Source of the DNA: DASWIG01 sp965371445 | Lineage (GTDB): Bacteria > Acidobacteriota > Thermoanaerobaculia > Multivoradales > J023 | NCBI GenBank assembly: GCA_965371445.1 | Contig: CBDUYN010000027.1 | Span: 1 to 64,000, forward strand | Direction of reading: 5' to 3' | DNA: 64,000 nucleotides | Shown here: in pieces, positions 30,501-40,135 of the stretch | How the letters are laid out: every line of letters begins with the position of its first letter | Numbering within the stretch: position 1 is the stretch's first letter | Translations under genes and position numbers: made by a program | The notes under the pieces: model-generated | Database searches by the model: none | Told to the model about the DNA's origin: nothing | The model's input: the letters and a program-made list of their open reading frames with translations, nothing else

Positions 30501-31146
30501 AGCGCCGCGCGGCGCTCGCCTGGCGCTTGAGCGAGCGCAGCGCCCGCTCGACCTCGGAGATGATGTCGTCGAGCCGCAGCAGGTTCGCCGCCGCCTCTTC
30601 GAGCTTGACCTCGGCCAGGCGCTTGCGCGCCTTGTAGCGGGTGATCCCCGCCGCCTCCTCGAGCAGCCGCCGCCGCTCCTGGGGCTTGCCCGAGAGGATC
30701 ATGCCGATCTTGCCCTGCTCGATCACCGAGTAGGCACGGATGCCGAGCCCGGTATCCATCAGGAGGTCCTTGATCTTCTTGAGCCGGGTGACCTTGCCGT
30801 TCAACCGGTACTGGCTCTCGCCGGTGCGGTAGACCCGGCGGCCGATCGAGAGCTTGCCCTCGACCGCGTCCTCGAACGACGGGTCCGTCACCAGCGTCAG
30901 GGTCACGTCGGCCATGCCGACGGGCTTGCGCGTGTCGGTGCCGCTGAAGATGACGTCCTGCATCGAGGCGCCGCGCAGCGACTTGGCGCTCTGCTCGCCC
31001 AACACCCAGGTGATGGCGTCGGAGATGTTGGACTTGCCGCAGCCGTTGGGGCCGACGATCGCCGTGATGCCGGCGGCAAACCCCATCTCGGTGGGGTCGA
31101 CGAAGGACTTGAAGCCGGAGATGTCGAGTCGATGTAACTTGAGCAA
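27517..31146 (-). CDS. smc: Chromosome segregation protein SMC
   Basis: This 1209-aa condensin ATPase has an N-terminal head with KLHRLDISGFKSF and Walker A GPNGCGKSNISDAITWVLGE, then two long coiled-coil arms around a hinge (about 510-640, GVAEPRFLADAVAPVEGW). The C-terminal head has the signature LLSGGEKALTAIALLFALF and Walker B FCILDEVDAPLDD. No ATG fits the N-terminus. TTG at 31146 gives the normal SMC start (MLKLHRLDIS), and the frame upstream to 31278 is not family-like. It forms a complex with ScpA/ScpB, which are not in the window. Confidence 0.95.
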   Translation of the reverse strand: MLKLHRLDISGFKSFVDPTEMGFAAGITAIVGPNGCGKSNISDAITWVLGEQSAKSLRGASMQDVIFSGTDTRKPVGMADVTLTLVTDPSFEDAVEGKLSIGRRVYRTGESQYRLNGKVTRLKKIKDLLMDTGLGIRAYSVIEQGKIGMILSGKPQERRRLLEEAAGITRYKARKRLAEVKLEEAAANLLRLDDIISEVERALRSLKRQASAARRYKTKEQEYRDLLMHVLLGRWALLRDRMGDLEEELGGLTDRDAELTATLSRQEAALASGREELDEIARVLAERHERQSHLAAKIEGRQEFLKGTRTRLGEVGERLERGYQEAEERRRRSSELGSSLGSLDERTLALVAERDDAARLVAEDDSRIEAAQKAVGQTDARLEALRRELLSVLGDVNRLRSQLQQEQVEIERRTFRRRYLDEQMERNDRQKTEAEATLGSIEEAVEASNQRLDERLAERETHSEDLDAVLRREAELSEQRRRLEAERAGLIERRRLLVAWSEEHAEHRRLLVDKLAALGVAEPRFLADAVAPVEGWEEAIDHFLGDLADAVLVEPHLSGLELARALARHGSTAAFLQPLGDDVPVARVDDGAVRYSLAAALELPEAIGRALPPAYLVDTAEDAARLAAAHPGVSFLSRDRLWAVAGTIHSQGEEAAPGIIARESELETIDRDIPALEKRLRRNGETLDTLVAERTRLAAAINRLDESAAELRREIAVAHARRQDVMGRHKRLLGERQTLTDELAEIARDVGVRPARRGELPSALSAAQLAHPDAAPSFDRTQAEVEDARSRREALRTEGAGRRGRLEVLEERMESQSQEVLRVRHQIEETQRVLQAWDDERNFLEERRVELENAIDRAEEELQAALERRVLAQHEVLEHQDRLDSRRGSLRGLDGEVQENRAVREERRGEIEQLRVSQAGLRQDAEHLSATFREEFKRPLPGSRSRAEAQEADPAAEKAAVAVEEELEELVVPEMSRARLAELEADLARCKAILERLGPVNVLAAEEYEEQLERETFLKAQRRDVADSVLSLKETIREINETSSERFRETFTQVNQNFGEVFTKLFRGGEAQMRLLDEDDMLESGIEIMARPPGKRTQNIMLLSGGEKALTAIALLFALFQSKPSPFCILDEVDAPLDDVNVLRFVDVLQEMAKETQFLVITHNKLTMEVAGTLYGVTMEERGVSKLVSVEMDDVQAAEPLEMEREVAA

Positions 31147-31290
31147 CGTAGTTTTGCCTCGCCTTGATTCAGCGCGGGAGAATAGCAGAGCCGCTCCCGG
31201 GGGAGCAACGCCTGGACCACAAAATGTCGTAGTTGCTACCGCTCCTAGTTCAATATGTCGTAGGAAGCGCGTTGTCAAGCGGTTTGAGGC

Positions 31291-32388
<1,098 letters not shown>

Positions 32389-32403
32389 GTAGGGGGGGCC
32401 TCC

Positions 32404-33408
32404 TCAGGTCTCGAAAACCGCCTGCTCGGTGAAGGTGTCCAAATCGATGTTGGTGCCACAGACCACGACGCCGACGCGCTTTCCCCGGAGCCGCTCGCGC
32501 AGAGGGCCGAGAAGCGCCGCCGTGGCCGCCGCCGCGGCCGGCTCGACCGCCAGCTTCAGGCTGCGAAAGAAAAGGCCCATGGTGCGGCGCATGGCCTCGT
32601 CGTCGACTTTCACCAGCTCGTCGACGTGGCGCCGGCAAAGCTCGAAGCTGTAGGGCGCGGCGTAGGGCGCCCCGAGGCTGTCGGCGATGGTGCGGACCTT
32701 GTCGATCGCCATGGGCTTGCCGGCGGCGAAGCTCCGGTGCATGGTGTCGGCACCGACCGGTTCGACGCCGAAGACCTGGCACTTGGGCTGCATGAGCTTC
32801 GTCGCCGTGGCGATGCCCGCGCAGAGCCCACCGCCGCCGATCGGCACGATCACCGCGTCGAGGTCCTCGACCTGGCGGCAGAGCTCGAAGCCCACCGTCG
32901 CCGTGCCGAGGACCGTACGGCGACCCTCGAAGGGGTGGACGAAGAAACGGCCTTCCTCCTCCTGGATCCTCTCGACCTCGGCGAAGGCCTGGTGGACGTC
33001 GTCGACCAGGATCGCCTCGGCGCCGTAGCCGCGGCAGATCGCCACGCGGGCCGGATTGGCGTTTTTCGGCATGACGACCTTGGCCGTCGAGCCCATGTCA
33101 CGGGCGGCAAAAGCGACCGCGATGGCATGGTTGCCGGCCGAGACCGCGGTCACCCCCCGCTCTAGCTGGGCAGGCGAGAGGGCCAGCATGTTGACGAGGG
33201 CGCCGCGCGGCTTGAAGGTGCCGCCGTACTGAAACAGCTCCAGCTTCAAGTAGACCTCGGTCCCGTCGCCGAGGCGCCCGTCGACCTCGCGGTCGCGCCA
33301 GCGCCAGACCGGGGTCTCACGGACCCGCTCGCCGAGGCGCTCGCGGGCGTCGCGGATGTCCTCGAGAGAGGGGGGCGCCTCGGACGTCGTCGCTTCGTTT
33401 CGGGTCAT
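32404..33408 (-). CDS. Threonine/serine dehydratase family protein (PLP)
   Basis: This 334-aa fold-type II PLP enzyme has the Schiff-base lysine in GGTFKPRGALVN, the substrate loop SAGNHAIAVA, the PLP-phosphate loop IGGGGLCAGIA and the C-terminal VVVCGTNIDL. It should remove ammonia from threonine or serine to give a 2-oxo acid; racemase activity of related enzymes cannot be excluded. It is the first gene of a two-gene unit with the amino-acid dehydrogenase. TGCTAGGAT ends seven bases before its ATG, which points to a leaderless mRNA. It is divergent from the SGNH gene. Confidence 0.88.
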   Translation of the reverse strand: MTRNEATTSEAPPSLEDIRDARERLGERVRETPVWRWRDREVDGRLGDGTEVYLKLELFQYGGTFKPRGALVNMLALSPAQLERGVTAVSAGNHAIAVAFAARDMGSTAKVVMPKNANPARVAICRGYGAEAILVDDVHQAFAEVERIQEEEGRFFVHPFEGRRTVLGTATVGFELCRQVEDLDAVIVPIGGGGLCAGIATATKLMQPKCQVFGVEPVGADTMHRSFAAGKPMAIDKVRTIADSLGAPYAAPYSFELCRRHVDELVKVDDEAMRRTMGLFFRSLKLAVEPAAAAATAALLGPLRERLRGKRVGVVVCGTNIDLDTFTEQAVFET

Positions 33409-33415
33409 GACTCAG

Positions 33416-33424
33416 ATCCTAGCA
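33416..33424 (-). promoter_or_regulatory. Extended -10 (TGC-TAGGAT) of the dehydratase gene
   Basis: On the - strand, TGCTAGGAT ends seven bases before the ATG at 33408. No Shine-Dalgarno site lies between, so transcription would begin at or next to the start codon. Confidence 0.5.
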
Positions 33425-33469
33425 GCCTTCTACCGCTTCGTCACCCCTCGCCTTGGCGCTGGCGGATGC

Positions 33470-33478
33470 TGCTAGACT
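33470..33478 (+). promoter_or_regulatory. Extended -10 (TGC-TAGACT) of the SGNH hydrolase gene
   Basis: TGCTAGACT ends six bases before the ATG at 33485. Together with 33416-33424 it makes a compact divergent promoter pair for two probably leaderless genes. Confidence 0.5.
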
Positions 33479-33484
33479 CGGGCC

Positions 33485-34705
33485 ATGACCTCCCCCCGAG
33501 AAGGTGCTCCCGGTGAAGGACCGCCAGCGCGACGGGCCCGCGACCTGGCGATCAACGTCGCTCTTTCCATCGCCTCGCTGACCCTCTTCCTGGGAGCCGC
33601 GGAGGCGATCTCCAGGCTGAAGTACTCCCCCAAGGAGATCCGTTTTCGCTCCCTGATGGAATATGACAAAGACAAGATCTACAGGCTGAAATCGAACACC
33701 CAGGGATTTTTTGCCGGCATCATGGACGTCGCGACCAATTCTTTTGGTTGCCGGGACTCGGAGATCCCCGTCGAGAAAACCGCCGGCACGTTCAGGGTTC
33801 TCGTCTTGGGAGACTCCCTCTCGTTCGGCCACGGGGTACCCAACGAGGCTCCCTTCCCGGAAGCGCTGGAGCGCCGGCTGAGCCGCGGCCATCCGGACTA
33901 TCGCTTCGACGTCGTCAACATGGGCGTGCCCGGCTATTCCGCGTTCCAGGAGTACCACGACTTGAAACGCGGCCTGGAGCTTCATCCGGACGTCGCCATC
34001 TTGCAGTTCACCTTGAACGACGTCAGCGAACCCTACCTCTTCTACAAGAGGTACGGCGGCCGCGGCCAAATCCCCACGATGCCCGAGATCATCGACGTCC
34101 CCTATTACCACTACGTCCTGTCCCAGCGCAGCGCCTTTTATCTCTTCCTCAAAGACATGGCCGGACGCATTCGTTTCTCGGACATGTCGCCGAAAGGAGT
34201 CCGGGAAAAGGCCAAGGAGCAGGAGCTCTACCAGGTCAAGAACCTCGTCTACGCCCCGGACCACCCGCAGATCGTCGAGGCCTGGGCGGAATACTTGACG
34301 TGGCTGCAAAAGATGACAGACCTCGCCAAGAGAAACGACGTAGAATTCCTCGTCCTGGCGATGCCGTTCGATTTCCAGCTGTTTGAGAACCCTCAGCTCG
34401 ATCATCCCCAGAGAATCCTGGCACGCCATTGTGAAGAGAACGGCGTCGGCTTCGTCGATCTGCTACCTGCCCTGCGCCGTGACCTCGTGCAATGGGCGGT
34501 TCGACAAGATCCGCTCCTTGTGGCCTCCGAAAAAGCGGAGGTCCTCCGAGAGCTGGCTCAGGAGCGGCCGGAGGAGGTCCGCCGATTCTGGGAACAGCTC
34601 TTCCTCGACGAGGACCATCCGACGATCCTCGGACATCGCTATGTTGCCGAGCGCCTTTATCCAGACGTCCTTCGGGCCCTGGAAAAGAAGGGGCTCTCCC
34701 AGTAG
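33485..34705 (+). CDS. Membrane-anchored SGNH/GDSL-family hydrolase
   Basis: The 406-aa protein has one N-terminal hydrophobic helix (about 20-42) and a periplasmic SGNH domain. Block I is VLVLGDSLSFGHGVPNE with the nucleophile Ser, a block II Gly is in NMGVPGYSAFQ, the Asn block is TLNDVSE, and block V is LDEDHPTILGH with Asp and His. Such proteins deacylate or acylate polysaccharides or lipids at the cell envelope; the substrate is unknown. The region is less GC-rich than its neighbours. It converges with dnaE2, 17 bases apart. Confidence 0.85.
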   Translation: MTSPREGAPGEGPPARRARDLAINVALSIASLTLFLGAAEAISRLKYSPKEIRFRSLMEYDKDKIYRLKSNTQGFFAGIMDVATNSFGCRDSEIPVEKTAGTFRVLVLGDSLSFGHGVPNEAPFPEALERRLSRGHPDYRFDVVNMGVPGYSAFQEYHDLKRGLELHPDVAILQFTLNDVSEPYLFYKRYGGRGQIPTMPEIIDVPYYHYVLSQRSAFYLFLKDMAGRIRFSDMSPKGVREKAKEQELYQVKNLVYAPDHPQIVEAWAEYLTWLQKMTDLAKRNDVEFLVLAMPFDFQLFENPQLDHPQRILARHCEENGVGFVDLLPALRRDLVQWAVRQDPLLVASEKAEVLRELAQERPEEVRRFWEQLFLDEDHPTILGHRYVAERLYPDVLRALEKKGLSQ

Positions 34706-34722
34706 AACCCAGGCCAGCTCTC

Positions 34723-37700
34723 TTACCGGAAGTCGTGGCTCGGCGCCGGAGAGAGCTTCTCGATCGGCCAGAGGCGCCGCGCCTGGACCGAGACCGAGCC
34801 GTCCCGCATCTGGAGCACGCCCTCGATCACCAGGCCCGAGGAGCCGACGATGACGCGCCGGGACTCGCTGAAGAGCTCCTGGGAGACGACGGCCTGGGCC
34901 ATGCCCGTCTCGTCTTCCAGGGTGATGAAGAGGATCCCCTTCGCCGTCCCCGGACGCTGGCGCACGATCACCGCGCCGGCAAACCTCACCTGGGTCCCGG
35001 CCGCGATCCTCGGCAGCTCGGCCGCGCTGACGACGCCCTGCTCCCTCAGAGCCTCGCGGGCGTAGGCCATCGGATGCGGACCCACGGTAAGGCCGCTCGT
35101 CAGGTAGTCGGCGATCGTCTCCTCCAGGGGGCTCATCGCGACGAGGGGCGACGCTTTGTCCTCGCGTTCTTCCTCGAAGAGCGGCCCGGCAGGCCGGGCG
35201 AGACGCGCCACCTGCCACAACGCCTCGCGCCGTTCGAGGCCGAAGCCGCGCAGCGCCCCGGAATAGGCCAGCTGGTCGAGCTCCTCGCCGCGCAGGCCGC
35301 AGCGTGCCGCCATCTCCTCGACGCTTTTGAAGGGACGCCGCTCGTGCTCGGCCGCGAGGCGGCGTGCCGCTTCCCGGCGCAGGCCGCGTACGTAGCGAAG
35401 CCCCAGCCGGAGCGCTCCGTCGGGCAGTGTCTTCCCCCCTTGATCCCCCCGAGGGGACAGTGTCTTCCCCCCTTGATCCCCCCGAGGGGACAGCGGGCCC
35501 CGCCGCGGCGGGCGATCCTCCCAGCTACAGCGCCACCGCGAATGGACGACGTCGATCGGCAAGACCGTGACCCCGTGACGCTGGGCGTCCTTGATGAGGG
35601 TCGCCGGGTGATAGAACCCCATCGGCCAGGCGTTCAGGAGAGAGATGTAAAAAGCGGTCGGGTGGTAGGCCTTCAAATAGGCGCTCGCGTAGGCGATCAA
35701 GGCGAAGCTCGCGGCGTGAGACTCGGGGAAGCCGTAGAGCGCAAACGACGTGATCGAGCGGACGATTTTCTCCCGCGTCTCGCCCACGATGCCGCGCTCG
35801 GTCATTCCGTCGCGCAGGCGTTTCTCGATCGCGTCCATGCGCTCGACCGAGCGCTTGAAGCCCATCGCGCGGCGCAGCTCCTCGGCCTCGCCGCCTGAAA
35901 AGCCCGCCGCCGCCATGGCCATCTTCAGGATCTGCTCCTGAAAGATCGGTATCCCGAGAGTGCGCTTCAGGATCGGTTCCAGGCAAGGATGAAGGTATCG
36001 GACGGGCTCGCGTCCTTGCCGCCGTTCGAAGAAGGGATGCACCATGCCGCCGGTGATCGGCCCCGGACGAATGATCGCCACCTGGATCACGAGGTCGTAG
36101 AAGCGCCGTGGAGAGTTGCGCGGGAGAGATGCCATCTGGGCGCGGCTTTCGACCTGAAAGACCCCGACGGTGTCGGCCTCGCGCAGCATCTTGAAGACTT
36201 TCGGGTCGTCGGGGGGGAGATGGGCGAGCTCGACGTTTTTCTTCTCGTGGCGGCGGATGAGCGGCACTGCCTCCTCCAGGGCGTTCAGCATCCCGAGGCC
36301 CAGGAGGTCGACCTTGATGATCCCCAAGCCGGCGCAGTCGTCCTTGTCCCACTGGACGACGAGGCGTCCGGGCATGGCGGCGGGCTCCAGGGGGACGACC
36401 TCGTCGAGGCGGCCGGCGGCGATCACCATGCCGCCGGAATGCTGGCCGAGGTGGCGCGGCAGGTTCTGGACCCGCTGCCAGAGGTCCATGAAGAGCTTCA
36501 CCCGGTGGTCCGCGGGATCGCATTTCGCCTCGCGGATCGCCGCCTCAAGAGGGCTCTCCCGCCCTGACCCTGGCGCGGAGACGGCGTGCTTGTCGCCGAG
36601 CGCGGCGTCGTAGCGCAGCCGGCGGAGCTCTTTCGAGAGGCGTCCCACCTGCTCCGTCGAGAAGCCCAGAGCCTTGCCCACCTCGCGCGCCGCCAGACGG
36701 TCGCGGTAGGTGATGACGTTCGCCGTCATGCCGGCACCGTGCGGGCCGTAGCGCTCGTAGACGTACTGGATCACTTTTTCGCGCTGATCGCCCGAGGGTA
36801 AGTCGAGGTCGATGTCGGGCCACTCTCCCCGCTCCTCGGAGAGGAAACGTTCGAAAAGCAGATCCATCTTCACCGGGTCGACGGCGGTGATCGAAAGCGC
36901 GTAGCAGACGGCGCTGTTGGCGGCGGAGCCGCGTCCCTGGGCGAGGATCCCCTGGCGCTGGCAGAAGCGCACGACGTCCCAGACGATCAGGAAGTACCCG
37001 GCGAGCTGGAGCTTCTCGATGACGTCGAGCTCTTTGGCCACCTGCGCCTGGGCGCGGGCCGTGAACGGCCGGAAACGCGCCCGCGCCGAGTCCCAGCTCA
37101 CCTGCCGCAGGTAGGACGCCGCCGTCTCGCCGGGGGGCAGGGGGAACTCGGGGAATCGGTAGCCGAGGTCCTGGAGGGTGAACTCGAGCTGCGACGCCAA
37201 GGCGACGCTCTCTTCGACCGCCTGTGGCAGGTCGGCGAAGAGCCGTGCCATCTCCTCGGCGCTTTTCAGATGACGCTCGCGGTGCTCGGCGAGATGCCGC
37301 CCGGCGGCGTCGAGCTGGGTGTGGTGGCGGATCGCGGTCAGGACGTCGTGGAGGGGCTTGTCCCCGGCCTTGGCATAGCGCACGCCGTTGGTGGCGACAA
37401 GCGGCAGCCGGAGCTTGCGGGCGAGATCGACAAGCGCCTGGTTGCGGTGCTCTTCGCCGCGCAGGCGGTGACGCTGGAGCTCGACGTGGAGCCGGCCCTC
37501 GAAGATGCCGCAAAGCTCGTCGAGGACGGCGCCGGCCGCCTCGATCCCCTCGCCTGCGAGACGCCGGACGACGGGTCCGTCGCCGCCGCCCGCCAGGCAG
37601 TGGAGGCCCGAGGCGTGCTCGGCGACGAGCTCGAAGCTGGCCCGGGCGTCGCCCTTGGGACGTCCGCGGGCAGCGGCGGTCAGGAGCTTCGAGAGGTTGC

Positions 37701-38142
37701 GATAGCCTTCGGCGTTGCGCACCAGGAGCGTCAGGCGTTCGCCCGCGGCCGAGCGCCGGCTCGCCTCCAGGCGGGTGCTCTTCGCGGCCGGGCGGCTCGC
37801 CTCGTTCTCCTCTTCCAGCACGACCTCGGCCCCCACCAGAGCCCGCAGCCCCGCCTCTTTCGCTGCTCTGTGGAAGCGCGGAGAGCCGTAGAAGCCGTTG
37901 CGGTCGGTGAGCGCCACGGCTGGCAGGCCGAGGGCCGCGGCGCGCTCGACGAGGTCCTCGGGCTGGGAGGCGCCGTCGAGGAAGGAGAAGGCCGAGGCGG
38001 CGTGGAGCTCGACGTAGCGCGCCGGGCTGCGCCGCCGCGGACGCTCGTACGAGCGCTGGCGGAGCTTCTCCTTGCGCGCCCCGGGCGAGAGGTAGCCGAC
38101 GCGTTTGCCGGGGGGATGGTGGGTGGAATTGCCGGAAGCCAT
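34723..38142 (-). CDS. dnaE2: Error-prone DNA polymerase DnaE2
   Basis: The 1139-aa C-family polymerase lacks the length of replicative DnaE and has the DnaE2 order: PHP domain (YVELHAASAFSFLDGA), palm with PDIDLDLPSGDQRE catalytic aspartates and AQGRGSAANSAVCYALSI, fingers (GVFQVESRAQM), helix-hairpin-helix, then OB fold. It performs translesion synthesis in SOS mutagenesis, usually with ImuA and ImuB, which are not adjacent. Two tandem 33-bp copies of the dispersed palindromic repeat (35425-35490) are read in frame as SPRGDQGGKTL twice. A TAGAAT -10 at 38158-38163 and GGGAGG support the start. Confidence 0.93.
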   Translation of the reverse strand: MASGNSTHHPPGKRVGYLSPGARKEKLRQRSYERPRRRSPARYVELHAASAFSFLDGASQPEDLVERAAALGLPAVALTDRNGFYGSPRFHRAAKEAGLRALVGAEVVLEEENEASRPAAKSTRLEASRRSAAGERLTLLVRNAEGYRNLSKLLTAAARGRPKGDARASFELVAEHASGLHCLAGGGDGPVVRRLAGEGIEAAGAVLDELCGIFEGRLHVELQRHRLRGEEHRNQALVDLARKLRLPLVATNGVRYAKAGDKPLHDVLTAIRHHTQLDAAGRHLAEHRERHLKSAEEMARLFADLPQAVEESVALASQLEFTLQDLGYRFPEFPLPPGETAASYLRQVSWDSARARFRPFTARAQAQVAKELDVIEKLQLAGYFLIVWDVVRFCQRQGILAQGRGSAANSAVCYALSITAVDPVKMDLLFERFLSEERGEWPDIDLDLPSGDQREKVIQYVYERYGPHGAGMTANVITYRDRLAAREVGKALGFSTEQVGRLSKELRRLRYDAALGDKHAVSAPGSGRESPLEAAIREAKCDPADHRVKLFMDLWQRVQNLPRHLGQHSGGMVIAAGRLDEVVPLEPAAMPGRLVVQWDKDDCAGLGIIKVDLLGLGMLNALEEAVPLIRRHEKKNVELAHLPPDDPKVFKMLREADTVGVFQVESRAQMASLPRNSPRRFYDLVIQVAIIRPGPITGGMVHPFFERRQGREPVRYLHPCLEPILKRTLGIPIFQEQILKMAMAAAGFSGGEAEELRRAMGFKRSVERMDAIEKRLRDGMTERGIVGETREKIVRSITSFALYGFPESHAASFALIAYASAYLKAYHPTAFYISLLNAWPMGFYHPATLIKDAQRHGVTVLPIDVVHSRWRCSWEDRPPRRGPLSPRGDQGGKTLSPRGDQGGKTLPDGALRLGLRYVRGLRREAARRLAAEHERRPFKSVEEMAARCGLRGEELDQLAYSGALRGFGLERREALWQVARLARPAGPLFEEEREDKASPLVAMSPLEETIADYLTSGLTVGPHPMAYAREALREQGVVSAAELPRIAAGTQVRFAGAVIVRQRPGTAKGILFITLEDETGMAQAVVSQELFSESRRVIVGSSGLVIEGVLQMRDGSVSVQARRLWPIEKLSPAPSHDFR
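35425..35490. repeat. Two tandem 33-bp copies of the dispersed TCCCC/GGGGA element in dnaE2
   Basis: Units 35425-35457 and 35458-35490 are identical and contain TCCCCCCGAGGGGA. The unit length is a multiple of three, so dnaE2 stays in frame. Confidence 0.9.
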
Positions 38143-38157
38143 GACGTCCTCCCGGCG

Positions 38158-38163
38158 ATTCTA
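38158..38163 (-). promoter_or_regulatory. Candidate -10 (TAGAAT) of dnaE2
   Basis: TAGAAT on the - strand lies 15 bases before the ATG at 38142; the leader would be about nine bases and carries GGGAGG. No LexA-box-like palindrome is evident in this short region. Confidence 0.4.
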
Positions 38164-38216
38164 TCAAGGCGGAAGTGGGGCGTAAACCGTCGCTACGGCG
38201 ACTACCGGACGAGGCC

Positions 38217-40043
38217 TTACGACGACTTCTCAGACTCGATGAGCTCATCGACCAGACGTTCGAGAAGAGGCAGCGGCACGGCACCGTTGGTCAGTAGAAC
38301 ACGGTGGAAGTCGCGCAGGTCGAAGCGCTCGCCGAGCTCCGCTCTCGCTTTCTCCCGCAGCTCCAGGATCTTCATCATGCCGATCTTGTAGGCGCAGGCC
38401 TGCCCGGGCATGATGAAGTACCGTTCGACCTCCGCGACGACGTCGCTTTCGGCCATTCCGGTGTTCTCCAGCATGTAGGCGATGGCCTCCTCCCGACTCC
38501 ACCGTTGGTGATGGATGCCCGTGTCGACGACCAGGCGCACGGCCCGGAAGAGCTCCGCCTGCAGGCGACCGACGTCGTCATAGGGATCTTCGAGAAAACC
38601 GAGCTCCCAGGCCAGGCGCTCGGCATAGAGGCCCCAACCTTCGACGAAGCCGGTGAACGGGATCAGGCGGCGGAAGAAAGGCAGCTCCTTCTGCTCCATC
38701 TGGAGCGCGATCTGGAAGTGATGTCCGGGGACGCCCTCGTGGTAGGCGAGGGTTCGCATGCCGTATTTCGGGGTCGCCTTGATGTCGTAGAGATTGGCGT
38801 AGAAGACACCGGGCCTCGAGCCGTCCATGGCCGGTGGCATGTAGTGGGCACCCGGCGCCGTCTTCTCCTTGAACTCCGCCTCGCGTCGCACCTCGACGTC
38901 GGCCTGGGGACGCACGTCAAAAGCGGCGTCGAGACCGGCCGAGATTTCGTCGAGGATCGCCTGGTAGTCCCGCAGGATGGCGTCGCGGCCCTCGTCGGTG
39001 TCAGGATAGTAGAAGGCCGGGTCCTCTTTCAAGGCCACCATCGCCACGGCGAAGCCCTCGCCGACGTCGCGTCCCGCCTCCGCGAGGCGCGCGAGGATTT
39101 CTCCCTGGATGCGCTCGACCTCGGCGAGGCCCAGTTGATGGATCTCCTCGGGAGCCAGCTCGGAGGTGGTAAAAAAGCGCAGGGCGAGACGGTAGAGCTC
39201 ATCGCCGTCGGGCAGGTTCCAGACCCCATGGTTGCCCTCGACCTTGGCGTCGAGCTCCGAGAAGTACTCGATGAGGCGCTGGTAGGCGGGATAGACCGTG
39301 GCCTCGATCTCGTGCCGGGCCGTCGTGGCGAGGCGCTGCCGAGCGGTCTCGTCGATACCGGCCTCCTCCATCTTGCTCTCCAAGGAGGTGAACAAGATGT
39401 TCTCTTCGACCGGAGTCCCCACCAGGCCGCTCATCTCCTCCACCACGTGGTCGACGACGAATTGGGGGGGCAGGATGCCGAGCTCCTCGCGGTGGCGAAG
39501 CCCTTCGAGCACCTGGTCGAACTTGACCCCGACCTTCGAGAGGCGGGTGACGTAGTCCTCGGCGTCGCCGACGTCGTTAACCTGGTGGGTGTCTTGCATG
39601 AAGGTGGGAAAGCCGCTTTGCACCCCGAACATCTGGTTGACGGGGTAGTTGTGGAAGCGGAACCGCTCGGCTTCCGCCACCAGGTCGAGCAACGAGAGGG
39701 CGATCTCCTTGGAGCGGCGATCGGCGTCGTTGAGCGACGCCGAGTCGTAGCTCCTCAAGACCTCGCGCGCTTCGTGCAGCCGCCGGAACATGCGATCCCC
39801 GGCCGCGAGGCTGGCATCGTCGAGATCGTCGTTGTGGAAGTCGATGCCCAGCGGCTCCAAGACGCGTATCGAGCTCAGAAGCTCGGGACTCTCGAGCGCG
39901 AACTGGAGCGCCGTGCGGGCGAAGAAGAGATTGACGTTGAAGGGCTTGAAGTACCAGACGTGGACGAAGAAGGCCCCGCCCACGAGCAGCAGCAGCAGCA
40001 ACAAGAAAGCGAGGATCTTAAGAATCTTCTTGAATCGGCGCAT
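38217..40043 (-). CDS. DUF885 family membrane-anchored protein (putative metallopeptidase)
   Basis: This 608-aa protein has an N-terminal membrane anchor (ILAFLLLLLLLVGGAFFVHV) followed by a long helical DUF885 region. The diagnostic motif YHEGVPGHHFQIALQ, near the thermolysin-like HExxH position, and a later WGLYAERLAWELG (second Glu) suggest a zinc peptidase fold. DUF885 proteins are mostly uncharacterised, secreted or lipoprotein-like. AAAGGAG precedes the start. The gene lies 92 bp downstream of the 20-residue-repeat gene on the same strand. Confidence 0.85.
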   Translation of the reverse strand: MRRFKKILKILAFLLLLLLLVGGAFFVHVWYFKPFNVNLFFARTALQFALESPELLSSIRVLEPLGIDFHNDDLDDASLAAGDRMFRRLHEAREVLRSYDSASLNDADRRSKEIALSLLDLVAEAERFRFHNYPVNQMFGVQSGFPTFMQDTHQVNDVGDAEDYVTRLSKVGVKFDQVLEGLRHREELGILPPQFVVDHVVEEMSGLVGTPVEENILFTSLESKMEEAGIDETARQRLATTARHEIEATVYPAYQRLIEYFSELDAKVEGNHGVWNLPDGDELYRLALRFFTTSELAPEEIHQLGLAEVERIQGEILARLAEAGRDVGEGFAVAMVALKEDPAFYYPDTDEGRDAILRDYQAILDEISAGLDAAFDVRPQADVEVRREAEFKEKTAPGAHYMPPAMDGSRPGVFYANLYDIKATPKYGMRTLAYHEGVPGHHFQIALQMEQKELPFFRRLIPFTGFVEGWGLYAERLAWELGFLEDPYDDVGRLQAELFRAVRLVVDTGIHHQRWSREEAIAYMLENTGMAESDVVAEVERYFIMPGQACAYKIGMMKILELREKARAELGERFDLRDFHRVLLTNGAVPLPLLERLVDELIESEKSS

Positions 40044-40135
40044 GGAAAAGCTCCTTTCGAGATTCGTCTTCGGGCTGCCGCTCTCGCAGCCTCCCTCAGG
40101 AGGCGAAGCCGACCTACGGACGAGTCGGTCGTGGC

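Noticed and set aside
28510..31137. 875-codon frame on the + strand
   Set aside because: Antisense to smc; Ala/Gly/Leu-rich shadow produced by GC-rich codon bias in coiled-coil coding sequence.
33419..34429. 336-codon frame on the - strand over the SGNH hydrolase gene
   Set aside because: No motif or ribosome site; the + strand gene has all SGNH blocks.
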